Source: Immersiella caudata (taxonomy: Eukaryota; Ascomycota; Sordariomycetes; Sordariales; Lasiosphaeriaceae). From it: a stretch of DNA of 64,000 nucleotides. This document shows, one piece after another, positions 46,664 through 57,665 of this stretch. The translations under genes were made by a program, and so were the position numbers. The stretch covers positions 4,402,001 through 4,466,000 of the forward strand of contig JAULSU010000006.1 in NCBI GenBank assembly GCA_030512335.1, given 5' to 3'. The notes under the pieces were generated by a model. That model saw only the letters and a program-made list of their open reading frames with translations, did not search any database and was not told the DNA's origin. Every line of letters starts with the position of its first letter. The first letter of the stretch is position 1.

Positions 46664-48236
46664 ATGGCTGGCATCTTGGGGGTGATCGCCGCAATGGCGC
46701 TGCTTTCTCCGATATCACAAGCGAAGGAAATGGCTGTCAACATGAAGTTGAAGGCAGAGCTGTATGACAGCGGACTCAGGCATAACGAGATCATGGCGCT
46801 GAAACAGGTAGGGTAGCTTAGTCCCTATTCTTCATACGGGACATCTTTGGGGCTTCCTGGCTGACTGATCACAGAGAGTGTGGAGCGAGTTGGAGGAAAT
46901 CGGCGCCTACGACTCCAGCCAGTACAAGCCCCTTTCCGCAGACACGGATTTCGTTCCCTGCGTGAATGGGGTTGCGTCATACGCAGAAGGTGCAAGGTAC
47001 ACTTTCAAATGCAATAATGTGGATTTGTACGACTTCAAGCCTCACGCCGAGCTCGGGAATTCAAGCGGTCGAGGAGCTGGTTCCTGGGGATGGACGAGTC
47101 CTAACGGGCGCGAGATAGTGGCCATTGGGCAGGAGGATGGGACTGCGTTTGCTGAGATCAAGCAAGGAAAGTTGGTTTATCTGGGTCGCCTCCCTCAGTC
47201 GACCAAGGCCGCAAAGTCACTCTGGCGCGAGATCAAGGGGTACAAGAGTTATCTTGTTATTGGGAGCGAAGCCGTCGACCACGGAGTCCAGATCTTTGAC
47301 CTGCGCAAGGTTCTAGACGTCGACCCGTCCAAACCTGTGGTTTTCAGCAACGAGAAGGACTTGACCAGCAACTGGTCCGAAGGGCTCCCAGTTGGTCGCT
47401 CTCACAACGTTGTGGTCAATGAGGAGAAGAATTACGGCGTCGCAACTGGGTTCAACCCACGCAACGCGACTCTTCGCGCCGGGTTGGTCTTCTTCGACCT
47501 CACCGATCCAGGAAACCCCACAACCTTGGGCGGAACGGGGGCGGACGGCTACGTCCACGATGCCCAGTGCGTTGTCTACCGGGGTCCAGATACCAAGTAC
47601 CTGAACCACGATATCTGCTACGGCTACGCTGAGGACGCGCTGACCATGTCCGTTGAACCCTTTCTCCCCTTGAACGTTCATAGCTGACAAGACAGCAGTT
47701 TCGACGTAACGGATAAGAAGAACATCACCATCATCTCAACCACGTCGTATACCGGGGCGACTTATACCCACCAGGGCTGGGTTCTCGATCCCAACTGGCA
47801 GCAATTTCTGATTGTGGACGACGAGTATGATGAAGTGCGCGGCAACGGCTTGGGCAGCTCCGGGTTCCCCATCAGCTACATCTGGGACGTCTCGTCGCTC
47901 GAGGCTCCCAAGCAGACAGGCTATTATCGGGGCCTCCGCAAGGGCATCGACCACAACCAGTACGTCAAGGACCAACACGCCTATCAGTCCAACTACGGGC
48001 TTGGCCTCAACATCCTCGATCTCCGGTCTGTGGCTGCGGATCCCACGGGAGCCGGTATCAAGGAGGTGGGATTTTTCGACACTTATCCCGAGGACGACCA
48101 CTTGCCGGGAGGGGGGAATATTACCTTTACTGGGACGTGGTCGAACTATCCCTTTTTCAAGAGCGGATTCATCCTCATCAACACTATGGATCGGGGGGCT
48201 TTCGTGGTCAAGTACAATCCTAATACGTTAGCGTAA
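46664..48236 (+). CDS. Secreted LVIVD / choice-of-anchor-B type beta-propeller-like protein
   Basis: 484-aa protein in three exons (46664-46807, 46875-47647, 47699-48236). The signal peptide MAGILGVIAAMALLSPISQA is followed by a short helical segment (GLRHNEIMALKQRVW). Repeated strands in LVIVD style then follow: DFVPCVNGVASYAEG, NNVDLYDFKPHAELG, YLVIGSEAVDHGVQIFDL, SHNVVVNEEKNYGVATGF, GLVFFDLTDPGNPTTLGG, YVHDAQCVVYRGPDTKY, IFDVTDKKNITIISTTSY, THQGWVLDPNWQQFLIVDDE. This matches the choice-of-anchor B family (regulatory P domain proteins in fungal annotations). The role is unknown; a binding or scaffolding propeller in the secretome is the likeliest. The second intron starts with a weak donor (GTCCGT at 47648), chosen because it restores ALTIFDVTDK; without it the frame stops at 47687. 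No membrane anchor or GPI signal is visible. Confidence 0.85.
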
Positions 48237-49096
48237 CAGACGTCTTCTTCCTTAGAATAAGAGAATGTCCATTGCACTGTCCTATCTGTCCATATGCATC
48301 GCATCCCCACACACAGAGCACTACCACCAGTGGGGCAGCCCCTGCTACCGCTACGCCAAAGGCCTCTTTCTATCTGAATGGAGGTATTAAAAGTAACTTC
48401 CAATGTCTCCCTCTAGTTGAAAAGACGCCTTGCGTGTAGTGGCAGCAGGGTCTGCCACAATAGTTATAGCGTGGTAAAGAGTCGAGCGTTATGTGTGGGA
48501 TATGGTGCATATAGACAGATAGTACTGTATAAATACACATCCTTTGCTCTAATTCACGGCCGCAATGATGTCTGGTAACCCACTTCATCCATGTCCAGGT
48601 GTTGCCTGTCGTTCTGCGAAAAGCAGAGGCCCTTCCTGGGCTCGATGTGTTGCGCGCGGTGTGATCCTTCGCACCCTTGTTTCCTTGCGTTTATCGGGGA
48701 GCAGCAATGCTCGTGGGCACGCTGCAGACATTCCACTTGTCAGCGTGCCTTCCTGCGGGCTGGATAGAAGGGGAGAGACAAACCTTTGACGTGGGCTGCG
48801 AGAGCAACGTCGTATGTGTTCGATGGCCAGGGACGGTCTTCCCATGCGTCTCTGCCACCAAGCGTCGACTTCCAGCGCCTGCCAGGGCCGGCTTCTGGTT
48901 CGCGCGCCGGGCGAAGAGATACAGACGTGGCCGTGTAGCGGCAGTGCGCTGAAGAATTCCCCTTGCGGTCGGCCATACCTGCAACGCCCGAGGGGCCTCC
49001 ATCCGTATGCAGTCGCGGCCAAATTGAGATCGCTCATTGAAACCTTTCAGGTCGGGATGGTGTGTTCCTGTTGTCACTTGTTCGCGATCATTTGCT
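48237..49096. other. Intergenic region, no gene seen
   Basis: 860 bases. The first 300 bases are relatively AT-rich and probably include the 3' UTR of the preceding gene. The long minus-strand frame 48691-49455 overlaps the better candidate at 49097-49696 in another frame and has no domain. Confidence 0.4.
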
Positions 49097-49696
49097 TCAT
49101 GACACGCCTGCCTGGGTGTACGCAGCGGGGCGAGGCCGACTGCGGTTGTCAAGCTCAAAGAGTTCGACATCAGCGTGCGAGAGGCGCCGGGAGCGGCTTC
49201 GCAATTGCCGAGTTGATGTCTTCCGTATCCTCCCGCGGTCGGCGCGCCCCAGAGGCCGCTGTCTTCGGGCGCCAGTGACGGAACTTCGATGTGCAGCGCC
49301 CTGCGGGCGAGCAGCGATTCGGGGTGTAGGTCGTGTTGCAGCTGGATCGCGAAGTGGCTCCGGGGAGTGCGTTGGAGATGGCAAGGGCGACGGCGGTCTG
49401 CGGTGGACAAACTCTGCAGCGGTCTTGACTGCGGGCATCGTGGGACTGCGTGCACCGGGGGCGGAAGTTGGAGGCAGGTGATAGGAAAGCCTAGTGTCGG
49501 GCCCGTGGCGGCGGTGTGTGTCGATGTCGCTCTCGTTCTCGCTCTCGATGTTGCTGTCTGGCGTCGGGAGCCGCGCGCGTTGAACAGCCCGGGTTTGGTA
49601 GTCGCGCAGGTGCTTCCACGTCTTGTACCTGTCTAGATACTGCGTGTACGGCTCTCCCACTCTTCGTGGGGAGCAGTGCCGATTTTCGTTCGCCAT
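49097..49696 (-). CDS. Possible small disordered protein, unknown function
   Basis: Open frame of 199 codons beginning MANENRHCSPRRVGEPYTQY with a reasonable ATG context. Third codon positions favour C and G in the manner of neighbouring genes (for example the IESENESDIDTH segment), and two stretches look protein-like: YLDRYKTWKHLRDYQTRAVQ near the start and RRLSHADVELFELDNRSRP near the end. The middle is Pro/Arg/Ser-rich and would be disordered. No domain, signal peptide or transmembrane segment is visible and no family is recognised. It is divergent from the FHA-like kinase gene at 49991, with about 295 bases between starts. Given the local GC content, a chance frame remains quite possible. 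Confidence 0.4.
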   Translation of the reverse strand: MANENRHCSPRRVGEPYTQYLDRYKTWKHLRDYQTRAVQRARLPTPDSNIESENESDIDTHRRHGPDTRLSYHLPPTSAPGARSPTMPAVKTAAEFVHRRPPSPLPSPTHSPEPLRDPAATRPTPRIAARPQGAAHRSSVTGARRQRPLGRADRGRIRKTSTRQLRSRSRRLSHADVELFELDNRSRPRPAAYTQAGVS

Positions 49697-49990
49697 AACT
49701 GCGATGGAAGGTTGTTGTTAGTATCGGGTGACGTTCTGCTGTCGTGAGCAATCGCAGCGCCATGTCGACATGGTCCAAGCGCCCTGGCTGATCCCCGCTG
49801 TTAGGAGTTTAGAGAGGATTGCATTTAACGGGGATATTGTGCACGAGCCATATTGGGGCCAGTGCATTCACCCCGCCTTGGCATTGTTCGGAGCGGGGCG
49901 CTCGTGGCAGGGAATCCCGTCAACCGCGCGGTCGCACCAGCGCCGTAAGGCCGTCTTCTACGCGTGGAGCGTACATCTTTACATTTCACG

Positions 49991-51736
49991 ATGGGGTCTT
50001 CTCCAGAGGAGAAAGATGATGGCGTTTGCGATGGCGACAAAGCTGAGCGCGCTCCCTCTAACGAAAGCACACCCGAGGTTGTGTACTGCGGGGATTTCGC
50101 GGTAATCCGACCTGAAGGGGACAGGGCCATCTCCGCCTTCAACGACCTTGTCTTCGCCCTCCTCGAGAATGGGGACCCCACCGAGCGGCCGGAACCGTAC
50201 CACGCGCGCTTCCTGTGCCTCGAGGCGTCGCCGACCCCGCTACCCGACCCTCCATCCCCATTCTCCGACTCGTCCTGCTCGGCAGCTCCCCTCGACACGA
50301 CAGCCTCTCGTGGCTGCTATCGCCTGTCTCTCGATGTCCTCCCGGAGGGCCCTGGCGGAGCTTGGAGGATTGGAAAGGGCAGCGCTCGCGCGGGCGACGG
50401 CAGCCGAGGCATCGACCTCCTCCTCGTTCCACCCGGCCAACACAAGGGCTCCGGCGTCGCCAACGTACACGCCACGATCTCGATCCACAGCCAGTCGGGC
50501 GCATTCATGCTTCGGTCAACGAGTAGCCGTCCCATAATCTACATGTCAGCCGCCGAGGATGGTTCCGACTTGGTGTTGAGACAAGGGGGCAAGGCTGTTT
50601 TGCACAAGACGGTCAATCGGCTCCGGATCGGCGCGTTGGACTTTCTTCTTTCATTCAGCGTCGAGCAAATCAACCACTTCCAGGTGCTCCGAGATCAGTT
50701 CATCACTTCCATCCTGGAGCAACCAGCAGCCCCGCATTCCAGCATCGACGCCATACCCCAAGCATACCACCAAAGAATAGCTGGCTACATCACCCACAAG
50801 TCAATCTCCGCGGGGGCGTTCGGCATGGTTCGATCTGCTGTGGACAGCGCTACGGGCCGCCCCGTCGCCGTCAAGCGGCTGTCGTGCAAAGGGAGAAGAG
50901 AGTCTAGCGCGGTGGAGGCCGAAGCGAGGATCGCGGGCCTCTTTCGAAGCGACGATCCTGGGTCTGGTGTCATCCCACTTCTTTCCGTGTTCTGCGAGCA
51001 CAATGCGAAGTTCCCGTGTGGCAGATCGCCAGAAGACGTCTTCCTCGTCATGCCACTTGCGCAGACTGATTTTGGCCACGCCGACTGGCTGTCCATTCCA
51101 GCAGAGACCCGGCTCGCCCTCTTTCGTGATACCCTCATCGGCCTCAAGCGCATTCACGCCTCCGGCATTATGCACCGCGACATCTCGCCGAAGAACTTGC
51201 TGATCCGGTCGCTAGACCCACCCGTTGCGGCCATCTGCGACTTCGGCAAGGCGACCAACCAACGCCACAGCACTAACACCGCCATCGGGCCAATCGACAC
51301 GGTCGCGCCTGAAGTGTGGGCATCGACGCCGCGCAATCCCTATACGCGTGCCGCTGATGTTTGGAGCCTCGGCTATGCCTGGCTGTCGACCTTTGGCCAT
51401 CTCCGGGACTTGATGTCAGCCGATGGAAACCTGAAGACCGATGAGGTCAGGGCACGGAGAATTCACCGCGAGCTTGACAGTCGAGTTCGCTCCGGCCTCA
51501 CCCCCAGCAGTCTGGGCGACTTGCTGAAGGCTATGATGTCGTTCGAGGCGACACAGAGATGCACAGCTGAGCAGGCTCTAGGGCATCCTGCCTGGAGGAC
51601 TGACCGGTTGTCGGCACAGTCAGAGGAATCGCACAGTAGGGCCAAGCGGCCTCGTCTGCTGACGCCAGGGCCCGGGGAAGATCACTCGGCGGCAACTGTC
51701 GTTATCACATCCACGATACCAGACACTCAACGATGA
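49991..51736 (+). CDS. Ser/Thr protein kinase with N-terminal FHA-like domain
   Basis: Intronless 581-aa protein. Residues ~125-220 look like a forkhead-associated (phosphothreonine-binding) domain: WRIGKGSARAGDGSRGIDLL, then GVANVHATISIHSQSGAF and the terminal strands LRIGALDFLLSF. The kinase domain (about 270-540) has the Gly loop SAGAFGMV, PVAVKRL with the ATP-binding Lys, HRDISPKNLLI as the catalytic loop, CDFGKAT as the metal-binding DFG, and APEVW. All catalytic residues are present, so it should be active. The architecture recalls Rad53/Cds1-type checkpoint kinases, but this type with an S-P-K-N catalytic loop belongs to a separate, often expanded group in filamentous ascomycetes whose targets are unknown. 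The tail holds a basic AKRPRLL segment that could act as a nuclear signal. The start at 49991 is the first ATG in frame. Confidence 0.85.
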   Translation: MGSSPEEKDDGVCDGDKAERAPSNESTPEVVYCGDFAVIRPEGDRAISAFNDLVFALLENGDPTERPEPYHARFLCLEASPTPLPDPPSPFSDSSCSAAPLDTTASRGCYRLSLDVLPEGPGGAWRIGKGSARAGDGSRGIDLLLVPPGQHKGSGVANVHATISIHSQSGAFMLRSTSSRPIIYMSAAEDGSDLVLRQGGKAVLHKTVNRLRIGALDFLLSFSVEQINHFQVLRDQFITSILEQPAAPHSSIDAIPQAYHQRIAGYITHKSISAGAFGMVRSAVDSATGRPVAVKRLSCKGRRESSAVEAEARIAGLFRSDDPGSGVIPLLSVFCEHNAKFPCGRSPEDVFLVMPLAQTDFGHADWLSIPAETRLALFRDTLIGLKRIHASGIMHRDISPKNLLIRSLDPPVAAICDFGKATNQRHSTNTAIGPIDTVAPEVWASTPRNPYTRAADVWSLGYAWLSTFGHLRDLMSADGNLKTDEVRARRIHRELDSRVRSGLTPSSLGDLLKAMMSFEATQRCTAEQALGHPAWRTDRLSAQSEESHSRAKRPRLLTPGPGEDHSAATVVITSTIPDTQR

Positions 51737-52172
51737 GCATGCAGGAGGGTCGATGTTACCCTGCACTATCTAGCCGGCTCGGTCCCATCCATGTCACGCC
51801 GCGGTATTGCTTGTTGTGGGAGGGGATACTGATCTGTTAGCAGGCTTCTTGACTAGAGAGCTATGCCGCTCTAGTCAGCTCCAACCGACGATGAACAGGC
51901 TCGGGGGCGCATTCTTCGACTAGCGTACGGCTTAGCCCTTGTGGGGGACACCCTGTTGCGCGTGGGCTGCGTCGTATGCTGTCGTGTACGAAGGCTCCGG
52001 CTGGAAGAGAGGGGCCATCTCCTCCGAGTGAAAACACGTTGTCCAGATCTACAAATGCCTTCAACGAGAAAAAACAGGCATCATCAACTGCATTGTAAGC
52101 AGCCTTTTATTACATCCTGAAACACCTAGTGTGTGTTTGAGAAGATGTCATTCATGTGTTAACAAAGTCTTG

Positions 52173-52235
52173 TCAGCATTCGAGAAGGCCTCATCAGCGT
52201 TTGAGAAGGCCTCATCAGTGTTTGAGAAGGCCTCT
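52173..52235 (+). repeat. Three tandem copies of a 21-bp unit
   Basis: Units at 52173-52193, 52194-52214 and 52215-52235 differ at three or four positions. The unit length is a multiple of three, and in one plus-strand frame it reads as heptapeptides S-A-F-E-K-A-S, S-A-F-E-K-A-S and S-V-F-E-K-A-S. That frame is open from about 52126 to the stop near 52290. It may be a piece of a repetitive coiled-coil coding region or a plain minisatellite. Confidence 0.85.
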
Positions 52236-53353
52236 CTTTCCAACGTTAATAACGGTTGGAACACTAGGCAAAGGGACCCTTTCTTCTGAGCGGAGCCTCC
52301 ATGCTCGGATGCTGGAAGCCCTAGCGCTCAGTGTGCTATGTCACACAACAGGAGTTGGCCTGCTTTAGCTGCAAGACCTTGCTGTCACCTAGAGGTCCCA
52401 TCAAGAGTAATCGCAGATGGTTATTCCTGCGCACAGAGCTTATAGATCCCCTAGTGATCGTAATAAACAGGGTGATAAGGATGATAAATTAGGTGATAGG
52501 GAGAGTAAGGAGGGCGATGTTGGTGAGGAAGATGATAAGGAGACAATTGAGGAGCAGGCCGAGAAGCAGCCTATTACTACCCAACCGGGGAGATCTACAT
52601 AGTGAGGAATGAGAAGATACCCAGGCTAATTCTCTTCGCACAGCATGGTATCAATGGAGAGAAACCACAAGATTCTTCAGGCAATGCCATCTCGTACAGC
52701 TAGTTAAAAACAGTGCGGGATTCCTCCCCTATGTCGGCAAGGACTGGCATCACAAGCTGGGCTAGTTAAAACTTGCCAGATAAAAACCCTTAGTTACTCG
52801 TATCGACTTATAGTTATTTTGCCTCGTTTTGTCAGACCTCTTCGTTCCAAATAATTAGTATGTAAATAAAAGGAAGGACGAGATATACTGATGTTTTCCA
52901 GGGCAAGGAGCAGTTGCCTGATGAAATTCCTATCGCTGACCACCTTGCCGACCTCTGATTACCTAAAGGCGCTGGCAACGGCAACAATCATAAGCCGTTC
53001 GTGTCGTCAAAGTAAGCATTGTTCCCTTCGCGTTTTTAATCATGTCAACTCCTGTCCATCCTGTCCAGTGAGTCTCTCGTAAGCCGCAATTCGGAGAGAC
53101 TCGAGGTCCTTGCGAGTAGCACCATTACCAATCTCAGGCTCGATTCCGACTGGGCTGGCGATTTCGATATCCTCGTCGTCATCAGAGGAGGGTTCCTCGG
53201 TACTAGAAGCGGTGTTAGTGCCGGAAGAGGTATCGTCGACTTGAGATTGTCCTCTTTTTGTGTCTTGTCCGCCTCCGCTAACACCCTTGCCCCCGGCACC
53301 GACACCCCCACTGCCTAACTTCTGTCAAGGCACTCCCTCGCTCAATTGCACAG

Positions 53354-54587
53354 ATGGCCAAGATAGCTACCACGTCGGGTGTTAAAGACCTATTTGATCT
53401 CACAGAGCAGCTGCTCCTTGGGGGGGATTAGCCAGCCGCGATCAAAATTACTTTTGCCGCGGGTACGTGTCGATTTAAGTGCACTGGACAAACAGTAACT
53501 ACTTTGTCTAGCTGCGGGAGAAAAGAAGTTCCCATCGACTTCTGTGTCTAGGAAGAAGACGAAGCCCGCCAAGGATAACGGCGACCTGAACATTGTTGTC
53601 GGCAAGGAGTTGAAGCCCTTGTACAAAGACGTCCGAGCCTTGTTCAACAATGGTTTCTTGCCGTCAACTGTAGAGGCTGCTGTCACTGCAGGTGCGCGCT
53701 CACTAGCGTGTGTCGTGAATGAGATACTAACCCGTTTAGCCACTGGGGGGAATTCCCAGGGGCAAAGTCAACCAAGGCGGGTAACCGTTTCTCTTGTTTA
53801 TATGGGATACTCAAATAAAACGGGAATGGATGAGAAAGAGTGACGCGATATCAGGGTGAGATAAGACAGACTGTTTTTTATCGCTTGTGGTTAAGTTGGC
53901 CCCTTTGGTATACACTTCCCCGGGCCAGCACACTTCTCCAAGCCAAGCGTTATCACCCGGCCGGCGTTGATGTTAAGAGCCAACCGGAGATGCCACAGCC
54001 TAATGCCGACAAGAGCGAAGAGGACCAAGAGGACGATGATGCCGAGGATTCCGAGCCTCAGAACGCCGGCAGCCGCGTGTTGCTCGAAAGGGCACCTGAG
54101 TACTAGTTTGATTTAGAGGACGAGGGCAGAATTGACCTAGAACTAATACTAGTAGTCCTTCACTTTCGAGATCTCATCGCCTAGATCATCGCCAAAGTCA
54201 GAGACGTTGGGTTCCAAATTCCTTTTGAGGAATACAAGAATCTCTCAGCAGAAGAGCAACCCATCGGGCCCCCCTCAATTGCAGTTTATGGCGCGGCTGT
54301 CGGTCGATGCGCTTGCCGAGGCGTTCCTTTGGTTCGTCCCTTTCTCAGTCCAGGATCTTTTCGGGAGTGGCCCGGATCTCATTGATGTGGCCATGAAATT
54401 ACCCCGAATCCCAAGACTCAGTCGCCACAACGGCGTGTACCTAGACATGCCACGAGCCCGCATCACCTTCTTCCAACGCGCCCTGTACACCGGCTCGACA
54501 TCAATTGAGAGAAGCTTTGCTCGACCGCGTCAGCACGTTAGAGGACGGGATGTACCTGCGCTGGGCCCCTTTACGTGCCCGATTTAG
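53354..54587 (+). pseudogene. Broken gene-like stretch with intron-like joints, unrecognised
   Basis: Fragments suggest a once coding plus-strand sequence. From the ATG at 53354 a frame reads MAKIATTSGVKDLFDLTEQL and hits TAG at 53428. An intron-like segment (GTACGTG to TTTGTCTAG, about 53463-53512) leads to EKKFPSTSVSRKKTKPAKDN and PLYKDVRALFNNGFLPS. A second intron-like segment (about 53691-53740) contains a consensus CTAAC branch site. Further on, pieces such as QPNADKSEEDQEDDDAEDSE and VGFQIPFEEYKNLSAEEQP are separated by stop codons (54104, 54182). No domain is recognised. It may be a captured or host-derived gene within the degenerate island, or an old gene now dead. Confidence 0.35.
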
Positions 54588-55371
54588 GGTATCTGCATTG
54601 GGACCTGGCCGGATGGGAACACATCCAGGCCCTGAGATAATATGCCAGACGGCTCAGTAGGATACAGGCAAGGCCTTGAAGGGATTATACTGAGGCATAA
54701 GCCCATTGTATCAACAGGGCCCTACGGGGGCTGACATGCACGTAAAATGGAGCAAACAAGGCATTTTTCAAAAGTTGGGAGGCCTTTGTCAATGCAGACA
54801 ATGCCTTTCCAACCACCCAGGAGGCTGTTTTGACTCACAGAAAGCCATCCAGTGCAAGTCTCTAATGTCTGGGCCGAGACATCCTTTCGCATTCCAAGCC
54901 ATCTTCTTGAACATGCAGGTGCTGCGTCGACGAAGAACAATCGCTTTTCAGTCTGACCCGGAAACCTGGAAACGGAACCCAAGACCCATCGTTGCGCCAG
55001 GGCGGGATGCGGAATCCGGGGCATCGTCCCACCGCTGCGTGTCCGGGTGTGCACTACCGCAAGGAAGGAAGCTTTGCACCCGGGTTTTGGGGGCATCTTT
55101 GGGAATGCTAGGCCTGAAACGGATTGGTTGGGGGCGGGAACCTGTTCCCGGCGACGTCTCCACCTTTCCCGGCAATTCGCAACATTGCCACTTTTGCCCC
55201 TCAGCAACTACCTAGTTCAAGCGCCCGAGGGGTGGGGGAGCAAGAACGTCAAATACGGGAGGAGCTGGAGATCTGTTGGTGTCAGCCTCCACCGTCGCTT
55301 TTCTGCGAGCACAGATGCCCCCGTTTATTTTTATTTTTGCTGGTTGTCGGGCATCGTCCGAGTCAGACAGC

Positions 55372-57237
55372 ATGTACGAGTGCCTCCTCGTGGGCGCAAG
55401 CGTGGTGTTTGCGCTCGTGTATTTGGCCTTTACATTTCCCCGAGTGAGCATTCTTGGCTTCCCGCACTGCGGGCCAGGGGAATTGAGCTGACTTGCAAAC
55501 AGTTACGACAAGAGTGGAAACTCTACTCTCATCGGTCCCAACTGCCGCCAGGCCCCAAAACCATCAAGACGGGTATCAAGAAGCCGTGGCTTTGGTTCGA
55601 GCAACTCTCAAAGGAGCATGGCGATGTGGTGTACCTGCAAATTGGCCCAACGCCCACCATCATCCTAGGGTCCGCTCAGGCCGCGTGGGACCTCCTGGAG
55701 AAACGAGGGTCCATATACTCTTCACGCCCGCGCTTCATCATGGGCGGCGAGTTGCTCTCAGACGGGATGCGGGGGTTGATGGCGCCTTACTCTCCGTTTT
55801 GGCGACGATGGCGCAAGCTGTTGCACAGCGGCTTCATGCAGCGCCAGAGCGAGACGTACCGACCCATTCAGAGTCTCGAGTCCAAGGTTCTAATGCACGA
55901 GCTGCTCTCGGATCCCGCCAATTTCCGCACCCATATCGAGCGTTATGCCGCCTCCGTCATTGTCACCGTCACATATGGTCGTCGAGTCGAGGATGTACGT
56001 ACTGATGAGGTCGTGAAGCAGAACGGAGAGGCCATGGAGCGTCTTACCCAAGTCAAGTAAAGTATAATCCCCCTGATTCCCCTGTGCACCGGCTCATAAT
56101 TGTGTCCAGCATCCCCGGAAAGTTCGCCGTTGAGCGATACCCGATTCTCAAGTACGTCCCGAGCATGTTTGCCCCTTGGAAAGCGCAGGTTCTCGAGCAG
56201 CGAAAGAAGGACATCAAGCTGTATACGACTCTCATGAACCAGGTCCGGGTTGAAGCTACCCGGGGTACCGCACCAGAGTCGTTTGCGAAGCACGTTCTGC
56301 AAGAGCAAAAGGGCCTCGGCATGACTGACTTGGAGGCCGCATACGCTGTGGGATCACCGTTCGGCGCCGGCGTCGAGACTGTGAGTGCAATGGCTTCCCC
56401 TTTCCCAAGGCCTGGAATGCTCAAGGCAGTTGTGTGTAGTCTGCAGGTTCACTTGCGAGCTTTCTGATGGCTTGTGTCAAATTCGGCCCGCAGTTCATCC
56501 CCAGAGCCCAAGAAGAGCTCAACAGGGTGGTCGGCGATCGGATGCCAACGTTTGACGACATCCCCAAGCTTGACTTTGTGCGCGCCATCGCATCCGAGAC
56601 GTTGCGGTGGCGGCCCGTAGCGGTTCTCGGCGGAACACCGCACGCGAGCACGGCGGATGACGTGTACAGGGGCATGTTTATTCCCAAGGGCAGCACCATC
56701 ATCGCGCCGCTCTGGACTCGTAAGTTTCTGTTGCACCGAAAGCACCCCAAAACCGGTGTACGCTGACACAACACAGTCCATCTCAACGAGTCCGACTTCC
56801 CAGACCCGCACAACTTCAAGCCTGAGCGATTTCTCAACCCACGCGACTACCCCGGCGCCTTTGGCCACAGCGCCTTCGGATGGGGGCGTCGCATTTGCCC
56901 AGGCATGCACCTCGCCTCCGCGTCTGTGGTGATCAACATCGCTCGCATCCTCTGGGCTTTTGATGTGCAGCCCGCTCGGGACGAGAAAGGGAGGGACATC
57001 GACGTGGATATGTGAGTGATTGTAAAAAAAAATTCGACGCAAGGTGAAGACATGCTTACTTGGTGTGCTAGTTTTGCATACTCGGATGGCTTCAACTCCA
57101 GCCCGTTGCCGTTTCCGTGCTCGATAACGCCGAGGTCAGCTCGACATGCCGAGGTTGTGGAGAGTGAGTATCAGGCAGCGATGGCGCAGTTACGGCCATA
57201 CAGCGCTGCGGCTCGGACAGGAAAGGGGGCGCAATGA
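55372..57237 (+). CDS. Cytochrome P450 monooxygenase
   Basis: 525-aa class II P450 in six exons (55372-55443, 55503-56056, 56110-56380, 56440-56719, 56777-57011, 57072-57237). A single N-terminal membrane anchor (LLVGASVVFALVYLAFTF) is followed by the Pro-rich hinge LPPGPK. Family signatures are the I-helix AGVETSAGS (oxygen activation, formed across intron 3), the K-helix ExxR in SETLRWRP, the FKPERF segment, and the heme loop FGWGRRICPGMHLA with the Cys ligand near residue 433. The sequence style (RPRFIMGGELL, PYSPFWRRWRKLLHSGF) resembles fungal P450s annotated as O-methylsterigmatocystin oxidoreductase-like, a label that says little about substrate. It should work at the ER with an NADPH reductase. 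No biosynthetic core gene is nearby, so a detoxification or tailoring role is equally possible. Confidence 0.92.
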
Positions 57238-57665
57238 GGGCGCATGGGGCCAGGGGAGCGATGATTTAAATGATGTTTGTAGTCCATTGAGTTGCGGTAG
57301 TATTCCAGACTCATGCGTCTTTTGTTCTCAAGGATGAGTTTCGCTACCTATGATAGTTGTGTGAAATTTTTTTTAAGCGTTTCGCGTCGGGGGATACGGT
57401 TGGCTCCGAGTCCGAGTCTCCAGGCTTCTTTTCCCCACAAACCCCTGGTTCCTGTGATTCCCCATCCCGCTCTCCACCCAGCGAGTCGCAAGCGGCGACG
57501 CTCATTGGTGACATGACTGAATCCTTCGAGCCGGAATGCTGTGCCTTAATGGTGAGGGGAAACTCGTTGGGCTTCACTGATCTAAAGAGCTCCAACGGCA
57601 CATTGACAGCACCTGTGATTCAGAACTCGTGGTGTACCAGTGCTGAAGCACAACACAACCCCACC
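57238..57665. other. Intergenic region before the HET gene
   Basis: 428 bases holding the P450 3' UTR and the HET promoter. The HET reading frame happens to be open back to 57357, but the first well-placed ATG (CCACCATGTC) is at 57666 and the upstream extension lacks family sequence. Confidence 0.5.

Larger units (their letters stand above)
51737..55371. mobile_element. Degenerate, compositionally distinct island, possibly an old transposon relic
   Basis: 3.6 kb between the kinase and P450 genes. The central part (about 52080-54250) is more AT-rich than its flanks, and its reading-frame fragments use A/T-ending codons unlike the neighbours. One example is the frame at 52417-52602, coding for a Lys/Asp/Glu-rich peptide (SDRNKQGDKDDKLGDRESKE). 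It contains a 21-bp triplicated repeat, a broken gene-like stretch (53354 onward) and several interrupted frames. A 9-bp inverted repeat (51850-51877) lies near its left edge. No long terminal repeat, transposase or reverse-transcriptase motif was identified, so the mobile origin is an inference. The last 700 bases probably include the P450 promoter. Confidence 0.35.

Noticed and set aside
51850..51877. Inverted repeat with 9-base arms as a possible transposon end or terminator
   Set aside because: No matching partner at the right edge of the island was found, and hairpin terminators are not used for these fungal genes; kept only as a weak hint.
53045..53311. Minus-strand frame of 88 codons in the island
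   Set aside because: Ser/Leu-rich, no domain; the plus strand shows intron-like remnants that better explain the sequence.
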